64,000 nt of DNA from assembly GCF_032854445.1 (NCBI RefSeq), contig NC_088300.1, positions 49,099,682-49,163,681 on the forward strand. Reading direction: 5' to 3'. Under the pieces are notes generated by a model. The model did no database searches and was not told the origin of the DNA. It saw only the letters and a list, made by a program, of their open reading frames with translations. The DNA is from Liolophura sinensis. Taxonomy: Eukaryota > Mollusca > Polyplacophora > Chitonida > Chitonidae. Made by a program: the position numbers and the translations under genes. Shown piece by piece: positions 58,901 to 64,000 of the stretch; position 1 is the first letter of the stretch; every line of letters begins with the position of its first letter.

Positions 58901-61068
58901 GCCACCCCACCTGGCAGCGTTCTCAGAAATTTAAATACTTGGGTGTAGGGGTCGGGATATTTGAAAGTGTCTGAATATCTAAATTACAGAAGAATTACAT
59001 TACCATCAACTGTTTTCTCGCTGAAGTGTTTGAATGACACCATCCATAGAAATTTAAGTCCCTGAATAATGTTACAGTATTGTCATGTCACAAACTGCTC
59101 TGTAATGAAGCAGAAGCTGAAAACAATTCATGAAGACTGCATCTAAGTCTTTTATGTATATTATGATTTAAAATCTAAGTGGTATAAAATATTAATTTGC
59201 CTCTAAAAATGCGTATTTTTGGACAAAATTTTAAGTCATTTACAGTAAGTATATTTTTATGCATTTCTGTTTTAGGTATGTATATTATTTTTTTATCCCC
59301 CCCCAGTTGTGGCATTTGGTAGATGAGTAATGCGTTAAAAATGCACCCCACATAAAATATTGTTTAAGCAGGTAGGGTGTAGGGTGGCTTTACATGGATT
59401 CCTATGGCACCGTCCAGGGGTAAGTACACTTGAGTAACTTGAAACATACTGACCGTGCGAGTCGCTTGTGCTGAAGCATCTGCATTGGCATCAGCCACTA
59501 AATCATCTCCTAGGCTTCTCAGAGATTGGGCAAAATCAAACAAATCAACGTCAGTCAAAGGCTTGTCCAGCTGAAATAACAACAGACTACATGTACTGAT
59601 GCATTTCTATGAGTCAAATCAACACGGGATACATTTTAATTACCATTATGTATACAAGTTTTACAAGGTACTGAACTGGGTTGCTGTAACTGTTTAATTT
59701 AAAAGCCCACAGACAAATCACAACCATGTAACAATGTTCTCTGTGCACATCTTCTCACCAAAACTTATTACTTCAATTGACTTTGTCGAGAAGCTCTACA
59801 GGGGGATGGTGTTGATGTTTAATTATGCTGTCCATGCTATACTGGTGAACTTTTTCAGGAGTGTGTGATATAAGTGGAGGGCTATTAAGTGGTCTCCAAG
59901 AGACTACACTTGTGCCTTTTATCGTTTCTTTTCACCAAATCTCTGAGAGCAATAGATATTGGAAAGGGGAGGGGGGGGGGGGGGGTAATTTTGCCTAAGA
60001 ATAGGTTTGAACCAATATCTTGTGTGACTATGTGATCTGAAGGGAGGCACCTTGAGGGCTCAGCCAAGACCTACTCCCACTACAGATTGAAAATTCCTTC
60101 TACAGCACACGATAGCTTCCACAGCTTTAGTACCTGGCCTACCACTCACCTGTGTGATAAAAAGATCCGTGTCTACATTGACGGCATCCTTCACACTCTG
60201 GAAACTACTCTCTAGTTGTGGGGTTATGATATTAACAGACACCGCCAGGTGAGATTGTAATGAGGACAGCTGACCTTGAAAGTCAATGTACTGAAAACAT
60301 AACAAACTAACAGAATCAGGTCAGAAGATCACACATGAAACTAATATAACACAATAATAATGCATCAATCACTGAGTAGAGTAATTTCCAAGCTAATAGG
60401 TGTATTTAAGAAATAAAAAAAAAAAAAGATTTGACGGCAAGGCCACCAAAGAGCTGCTCTGTAGGAGACATAGGTCATCAACAATGGAACATGCTCCTTG
60501 TATTGGGCTTTATATGTATATGCAAAAGCTGAGATCAATACATGCAGTGCATTTAAGATACCACCGTTAACATTTACCATAACACTGCTATAAATGTCAT
60601 TGGACACTGACATAGACAATCTGACTATGATATCAGCTACACCTGAACTTTGTACAAGGGAGATAAACAGGGATTTAATACACATGCATCATCTGTAATC
60701 TTCTCCAAAAGTATGTGTATCAGTGCACATTCAAACATTTACATATAAAATTATTACTGCACATATACTGGAATAAAATGTACTGACTTAATCACACACA
60801 GGTTACTCTTCTTTATACAAATGTTAGAGAAGAAAACAAAAGAAGCATGTCAAAGGACATTTTGGTAAAATAATCCTGTTTTCATAAGCAACTGGTCTTT
60901 CAATCACCGTACATATAAACTTTGTTCAATATTGACCTATCTGACGATATGGTTGAAGACACATACAACAAAGATTAACATACACCTGCATAATCCAGGT
61001 ATTCATCAACATCATAGAAATTGTTCAGGCGAATAGCACTGTAGGCTGCCTTTCCCTCAATGCAGTCC
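46904..61068 (-). CDS. Prominin-like gene B, 3' half (5' half beyond the right edge)
   Basis: Second prominin-family gene. Twelve exons (one of the two tail exons counted) total 985 nt and read without interruption as 327 codons plus stop, starting with the last base of a split codon. They cover the second large extracellular loop (DCIEGKAAYSAIRLNN at its start; many Gln/Ser/Leu-rich helices; Cys in VKNDLGKCDILYK), the final membrane segment (LGWCILFFSTSIVFAVKL), and a short cytoplasmic tail (GRDYESKQSAEESPP) ending in the acidic DEEEDNIV and stop. The family C-terminus has the same order. All junctions are GT-AG and most are phase 0. The tail exon is present twice (50,310 and 49,096). Earlier membrane segments were not found in 61.1-64 kb and must lie further right. 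Introns carry SINEs and short dispersed repeats. Gene A is a paralogue about 39 kb downstream on the same strand. Confidence 0.88.
47503..47725 (+). repeat. Dispersed repeat, partner of 36,637-36,870
   Basis: TTACCCTAATTCCTCAACCT, GGCTTCACAAAAAGTATAAT, CCTTGCAAACATGCAAAAAA. Confidence 0.8.
47785..48032. repeat. 62-nt tandem repeat made of about 20-nt sub-units
   Basis: CACAAGACTCTCCCACAAGG, ACATCTCCCAACAGAAGACT, TCCCCATATGGACATCTCCC recur with a 62-nt period; older degenerate sub-units flank both sides. Both strands stay open through the array. Confidence 0.88.
48953..49192. repeat. Tandem duplication unit containing tail exon copy 2
   Basis: Matches 50,113-50,410 across intron and exon: both begin TCAAATTTATTAAACT, share TTTTCATTTGTTCCTT and CAAAATATAATTTACAC-type blocks, and include the 72-nt exon and its acceptor. 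This shows duplication of genomic DNA rather than convergence. Confidence 0.8.
49096..49167 (-). CDS. Prominin B cytoplasmic-tail exon, copy 2 (alternative)
   Basis: 72 nt with the same phase and the same splice sites (TTTTATAG, GTAAGTTAAG) as copy 1, about 88% identical. Reads DYESKQCAEKSPPGDSGVVQ then SVD, giving SVDVDEEEDNIV with the terminal exon. Using either copy, or both, keeps the frame. Changes include Ser to Cys and Glu to Lys. Confidence 0.68.
49201..49371 (+). repeat. SINE, lacking the 3' tail, in the prominin B tail intron
   Basis: Head-derived GGAGCGTGGC... with B box GTAAGTTCAAGTCC through CCACTATAATGCTGG. Confidence 0.88.
49536..49765 (-). repeat. SINE with internal triplication
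   Basis: Tail and 3' body, then the segment around ATTATGGTGGGAGGAAACTG is present three times in a row (spacing about 66 nt). Lies between the two alternative tail exons. Confidence 0.85.
50113..50410. repeat. Tandem duplication unit containing tail exon copy 1
   Basis: Partner of 48,953-49,192. It contains an extra inverted-looking ~40-nt insertion in its intronic part relative to the other copy (50,170-50,215). Confidence 0.78.
50310..50381 (-). CDS. Prominin B cytoplasmic-tail exon, copy 1
   Basis: 72 nt, phase 2 in and phase 2 out, between TTTTATAG and GTAAGTTAAG. Reads DYESKQSAEESPPDDSGMVQ then SED. Joining the terminal exon gives SEDIDEEEDNIV. A near-identical exon lies 1.2 kb downstream. 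Confidence 0.77.
50721..50814 (+). repeat. SINE head fragment
   Basis: AAGGTGGGCGAGGTGGTTAG to CAGTTCATGCTGGC; tRNA-like part only. Confidence 0.8.
51049..51158 (-). CDS. Prominin B exon: final membrane segment
   Basis: 110 nt between TATTTCAG and GTAAGGAA. Reads NAIWFSLGWCILFFSTSIVF then AVKLSQHFQCM and ends HQQDG plus two bases. Same placement as the last membrane helix of prominin-1, followed by a basic/His-rich inner face. Confidence 0.87.
51391..51462 (-). repeat. SINE 3' end fragment
   Basis: TTTATTTATTAATTGAATTG then TTTTATGCCATACTCAAG. Confidence 0.75.
51748..51767. repeat. (CTGT)n microsatellite
   Basis: Five CTGT units followed by CAATCCATCC, resembling the reverse complement of the GGAC-run repeat at 14.8-15.2 kb. 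Confidence 0.7.
52000..52121 (-). repeat. SINE 3' part in a prominin B intron
   Basis: Tail and 3' body with a deletion around GGGAAACGTTAGGAAACCCA. Confidence 0.85.
52718..52810 (-). CDS. Prominin B exon: membrane-proximal Cys region
   Basis: 93 nt, phase 0, between ATTTGCAG and GTAAGTGTG. Reads VKNDLGKCDILYKLFADMFT and IGVCKYTLDAF. The two Cys match those just before the last membrane segment in vertebrate prominins. Confidence 0.84.
53589..53657 (-). CDS. Prominin B exon
   Basis: 69 nt, phase 0, between TTTTTTTCAAG and GTAAGTTA. Reads ESGNYVYRLTRTLNSYITYT and SNA. Confidence 0.8.
53945..54120 (+). repeat. Dispersed repeat, partner of 55,676-55,850
   Basis: Shares CCTACTTTGT, AATCAGAC..GCATA.GAATAAAA, GTTGTCCCAGRCATG and TAAATGCT blocks with the partner, both in prominin B introns. 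Confidence 0.6.
54135..54260 (+). repeat. Dispersed repeat, partner of 35,800-35,912
   Basis: TTTTTCAAGTGACGCAATCT, GACTGATTCATTC, CACTTAAGAGG, CTTATCAGAAAA. Lies 52 bases from a prominin B exon. Confidence 0.65.
54312..54392 (-). CDS. Prominin B exon
   Basis: 81 nt, phase 0, between TTCATGAAG and GTAAACAA. Reads VDVDNLAAALRSTEDYLNNG and ATPLLER. Confidence 0.8.
55101..55154 (-). CDS. Prominin B exon
   Basis: 54 nt, phase 0, between ATTTTGCAG and GTAAGTAT. Reads NSLKTNVTTLHNQKNQVV with one sequon (NVT). Confidence 0.78.
55676..55850 (+). repeat. Dispersed repeat, partner of 53,945-54,120
   Basis: TCTTTTGAAAAGGTTTCACA, CAATCCTACTTTGTCCATGA, GTTGTCCCAGACATGCTATT. Confidence 0.6.
56341..56818 (-). 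repeat. SINE split by a later SINE insertion
   Basis: Reverse-oriented copy in two parts (56,341-56,512 and 56,774-56,818). The second part resumes at GAGCTCACAGTGGCTCCTGG exactly where the first stops. Confidence 0.88.
56513..56773 (+). repeat. SINE, full length, nested inside the previous one
   Basis: GGGGGCTTCCGTGGCCGACT head to AAATAAACAAATAA tail. Flanked by diverged target copies ATGAGTTGAC / ATGAGCTCAC. Confidence 0.9.
57222..57293 (-). CDS. Prominin B exon
   Basis: 72 nt, phase 0, between GTCAACAG and GTAAGTATT. Reads ELYNLAGSVDSIRTTELLNL and QNSV. Confidence 0.8.
59454..59570 (-). CDS. Prominin B exon
   Basis: 117 nt, phase 0 both ends, between TTATTTCAG and GTCAGTATG. Reads LDKPLTDVDLFDFAQSLRSL, then GDDLVADANADASAQATRT. 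It matches the 'VNLLSFAYDLEAKAN' section of vertebrate prominin loop 2. Confidence 0.85.
59971..59985 (+). repeat. Poly-G run
   Basis: 15 consecutive G after GGGGA in a prominin B intron. Could form a G-quadruplex; also a common place for sequencing length error. Confidence 0.9.
60150..60290 (-). CDS. Prominin B exon
   Basis: 141 nt, phase 0 both ends, between GTTTTCAG and GTGAGTGG. Reads YIDFQGQLSSLQSHLAVSVN, then IITPQLESSFQSVKDAV and ends DTDLFITQ. Confidence 0.83.
60578..60642 (-). CDS. Prominin B exon
   Basis: 65 nt between AAGTTCAG and GTAAATGT. Completes Gly and reads VADIIVRLSMSVSNDIYSSV M, ending in phase 0. Confidence 0.75.
60986..61068 (-). CDS. Prominin B exon: start of loop 2
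   Basis: 83 nt between TTATTAAG and GTGTATGTT. One base completes a split codon, then DCIEGKAAYSAIRLNNFYDV and DEYLDYA plus one base. Aligns with the family region 'SDCKKNRGTYGTLHL' after membrane segment 4. Confidence 0.8.
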
Positions 61069-61214
61069 CTTAATAAACAAAAAAGTGTACATGGAGCATT
61101 TTAATAATTGCAATATTAACACATCACTGCTATCATTCAGAAGAAACTTCATCAGACTTAAACTTTAGTCAACTATCAGTGTTTAAGGAAAATGCATGAC
61201 ATTAGAGTAAAATT

Positions 61215-61330
61215 TCTATTTATTTACTTATTTACCTGATAGTAGTTGAACGCCATACGCAAGGATGTCCACTTATGATAGCAGTCAGTTTTATTGTTGG
61301 AAGAAAGTGCCACTAACAAGTTACTGAGGA
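61215..61330 (-). repeat. Degraded SINE-like tail repeat, second copy
   Basis: Shares AAGGATGTCCACTTATG/AAGGATTTCCCATACATG-like and GCAGTCAGTTTTAT blocks with 34,250-34,360. Confidence 0.45.
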
Positions 61331-61659
61331 ACTTTTCCTCATGTGTTTACAGATAAGCAAGCATGAGTGGTTGATGACAAGTGGCCGTAAAAGGATACAT
61401 GAAATGCTTGTTTTCTTCATACAGAGAATACGATTTGGATTAACATATAAATGTACATAAAAGTCTCTCAGCTTTCTTCTTGGGGCAGGAAAATGGCTCT
61501 AGTGTCGAGTTTCCCAAAGGGCCCCACGTCAGTCTGGAACTAAAGTATGGTGAACTACTGTGGTCACATCAATGGTGATGACTGTCAAAACAACTTTTTG
61601 GGAGGGAATGCCCAAATTGCTCCTGCATTCCCATTATGTTTACTGATGATGTAATTTTC

Positions 61660-61845
61660 GAATATTTCCAACCACTGACGGAAAATATGCATAAAATAGA
61701 GGAGTTATTAGGAAATATAAAATATGCCTAAAAATTAAATGTTTTTTTTTGTAACTTTTTTTTGGCATATCTTTCTTCATTTTCCTTAAAACCATACACT
61801 TTGCATTAGAGTACCTGTTTATGCATCCCTTAATAAATACAGGAT
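61660..61845 (+). repeat. Dispersed repeat, partner of 40,268-40,470
   Basis: GAAAATATGCATAAAATAGA, T-rich tract, CATTTTCCTTAAAACCATAC, ATTAGAGTACCTGTTTATGC. Confidence 0.6.
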
Positions 61846-62176
61846 GGTCGTATTACCCTACTATCACCAAAGCTTGACAAACAGTGAGCAACGGGGAATC
61901 TACCAATTCCCTACCCAAGGGCCAAGTTTGAATCTAACCATCTGGGCATGGTCTGTTCGTCACAACATTTTAATATTTTAATAAATACATAACCTCAACA
62001 GATAAGACTTTAGTAATTTATCAAAGTTTTTAATTCAATGATTTTACGATAAACATGTTATATCTGTGATAACATTACCCCTGAAAAATAGGCCAACACA
62101 CGTAATCCACGTGACCTGTGAGAACGTGTGTACGCAGCAGTGTATAACGGATACATGCTCTCAAAACACATAGTAC

Positions 62177-62330
62177 ATGGGAAAGTCTATCAGTAACCTG
62201 CGGAAGGTTGTGGGTTCCTCCGAGCCCGGTTTCCTCCCACTATAAATTTGCTGACCGACATCGTATGTTAAAAAGTGAAATATTCTTGTGCAAAACACCA
62301 CTTAAATAAACAAACCAATAAATAAATCAA
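62177..62330 (+). repeat. SINE 3' part
   Basis: CATGGGAAAGTCTATCAGTA through GTGAAATATTCTTG to the AAAT tail. Confidence 0.86.
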
Positions 62331-63059
62331 AACAAAGGAAAGAAGAATAATGATACTCATGCCTTATACACATAAATTGAAAATTAAACCTTCAAATGTA
62401 TATTTTGACATTATTTGCTATTATAAATAGAACTAGTTTCTATAATTATGCTCACCACACTGGGTGAGAAGGCAAGCTGGTAGCTGTATAAAATATCAAA
62501 TATCGGTACTCTCAAAGCTCATTTCACAGTTGCACCAGTGTCACCATGTCCAGTTAGAATTCTTATTTTACTTCTGCATCAATTAAAATTCACCATGAAA
62601 GTCGAAAATTTCAACAAATGCCTTTCCTCAATGTCCTCATCCCTGGCACAACATCCAACTCCAGTATTAGTATTTATCAAAAAGCCAACCAACACACCGA
62701 CCATCTTAGAACATCTGACAGCTTACCCTCATCACAAAGTACACTGACCCAATGTGAAACCCATCCAGACTAATGTAACCAATACCAGAACAAGAAAACT
62801 AATGGAAGCAATTGTAATCTGAGGTTTTTTAATCCCCAAAGCCTATGATGACCTCATTCTTGATGTACCCTGTTAATCCTTCAGATCTACCCTGTAACAA
62901 CATTATGTGTCCCATTTAGTTTGACATCATGCATGTTAGTTTGTTTGTGTTGTCATATCACCCACAATATGTGCTTTTTGTACAATATGTTGTTTACAAT
63001 ATGCTTTTTTTAAACTATGTGGTTTACAATTTGCTTTAAGCTTCACACTGTTACGATTA

Positions 63060-63305
63060 TATTTATTTATTTATTTGATTGCTGTTTTACACCGTACTCA
63101 AGAATATTTCACTTATATGATGGCGGCCAGCATTATGGTGGGAGGAAACTGGGCAGAGCCCAGGGGAAACCCACGACCATCCGTTGACAGATCTTCCTAC
63201 ATAGGGCCGGAGAGGAAGCCAGCATGGACTCACAGTGACCACATTGGTGAGAGAATCCTGGGTCATTACGCTGCGCTAGTGCGCTAACCAAGCCACAGAG
63301 GCCCC
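63060..63305 (-). repeat. SINE, full span with two small internal deletions
   Basis: Tail, body, B box and head (CCACAGAGGCCCC) present; about nine bases missing after GACCATCCG and a shorter gap before GACTCACAG. Confidence 0.93.
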
Positions 63306-63649
63306 TGTCATGATTATAAGTCTAGTCATATCACCATTTTCTCTACATTTACTGCACCCATGCACATAAGTTAAAGGTGGATGAAACATAAAAATGACAG
63401 ATGAAAAAAGTTCAGATGAAAGAGTGCGAAAAGCTATTCCTTAATGTGGTCTTCAATATTTTTTCTCTTTTTTCTTTTTTATAGTCTTTGTTTAATAATG
63501 TCATAAATGAGGATGAAACGCCGGTTTAAGAAATATTTTTGGGCTAGACTTTGTTCTTTTCAGCTCACAAATGTATTAAACCTCAATTTGTATCATATTT
63601 ATATTATTAATATGTTCATGAATATTATCATAATTTAGGTTTCGATATA

Positions 63650-63910
63650 ACAACAAATTTACATTCAAATAAATTTATTAGACAAGCATCACATCCTTAT
63701 TTAGAACATTATTATACCACAACGATAAATACCAAAAGTTGGTCCTAAATACCCACCATACAAAAATATTTTCAAATACCCTTTTCTCTTGAAAAAAAAA
63801 ATCAAAAAGAATACCAAAGATCATATTTGAAAATAAGTTTTGACGCTCTTTCGTCTGATTTTGGCATCATTTTTATGTTTTCTTCTCCTTTAAGGTGTTT
63901 TAAGTTAATG
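63650..63910 (-). repeat. 43-kb dispersed repeat, third copy
   Basis: AAATTTATTAGACAAGCATC, TTAGAACATTATTATACC, CCACCATACAAAAATATTTT, TTTTTATGTTTTCTTCTCC. Confidence 0.75.
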
Positions 63911-64000
63911 CTGTACTGTAACATGCCAACTAGCTATGTTAGAATTCATGAAACAAGATTTTGTCAACTCTGCTATCGTCATTGTAACAACCACGTTTGC

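Larger units (their letters stand above)
61069..64000. other. Upstream intron of prominin B with repeats
   Basis: No coding exon recognised. Contains a degraded third-family repeat (61.2-61.4 kb), a dispersed repeat (61.66-61.85 kb), two SINEs (62.2 and 63.1 kb) and one copy of the 43-kb dispersed repeat (63.65-63.91 kb). It is inferred to be intronic because the reading frame continues to the right. Confidence 0.45.

Noticed and set aside
62430-62500. Possible 28-nt upstream exon of prominin B (acceptor near 62,483, donor near 62,454)
   Set aside because: Phase could fit, but the encoded residues do not resemble the conserved region before the DCIEGK exon, and 28 nt is too short to judge by eye.

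Overview
The window looks like a piece of an intron-rich, AT-rich animal nuclear genome. A mollusc, most likely a bivalve, is the best guess. The grounds are two animal gene families split by GT-AG introns and a dense population of tRNA-derived SINEs with a Meta/V-like 3' part and (AAAT)n tails. There are also GGAC-rich and 'GACCTTGACC'-type dispersed repeats of the kind common in bivalves. The species cannot be read from the sequence.

All confident genes are on the minus strand, so transcription runs right to left. (1) 61,068 down to 46,904: the 3' half of a prominin-like gene (called prominin B here). Twelve consecutive coding exons close in one frame, ending in the last transmembrane segment, a short acidic cytoplasmic tail and a stop. 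Its 5' half lies beyond the right edge. (2) 23,166 down to 13,902: a complete eight-exon thymidine phosphorylase gene (444 codons plus stop) with the full family signature and the catalytic residues. (3) 8,190 (possibly 8,312) down to 167: the 5' half of a second prominin-like gene (prominin A), with the first Cys-rich transmembrane region, the second membrane segment and the large glycosylated loop. Its 3' half lies beyond the left edge. Prominins are cholesterol-binding five-pass proteins of membrane protrusions. Thymidine phosphorylase is a cytosolic pyrimidine-salvage enzyme. I see no functional link between them beyond shared strand and neighbourhood.

Notable structure within genes: prominin A carries a one-base excess in a run of five A that breaks the frame between its first two membrane segments. 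Prominin B has two near-identical, same-phase copies of its cytoplasmic-tail exon inside a tandem duplication. The phosphorylase introns around exons 3-4 carry oppositely oriented units of one 39-nt minisatellite.

The gene-poor blocks (8.3-13.9 kb, 23.2-46.9 kb, 61.1-64 kb) are filled with more than 30 copies or fragments of one SINE family, two or three rarer SINE-like families and short dispersed repeats. They also hold several minisatellites (59, 34 and 62 nt periods), a large palindrome made of two head-to-head MITE-like elements at 25.96-26.85 kb, and degenerate CGAGATT-motif arrays on both sides of it. One possible small membrane-protein exon sits at 40.83-41.07 kb. No rRNA, true tRNA gene, CRISPR array or intact autonomous transposon was seen.
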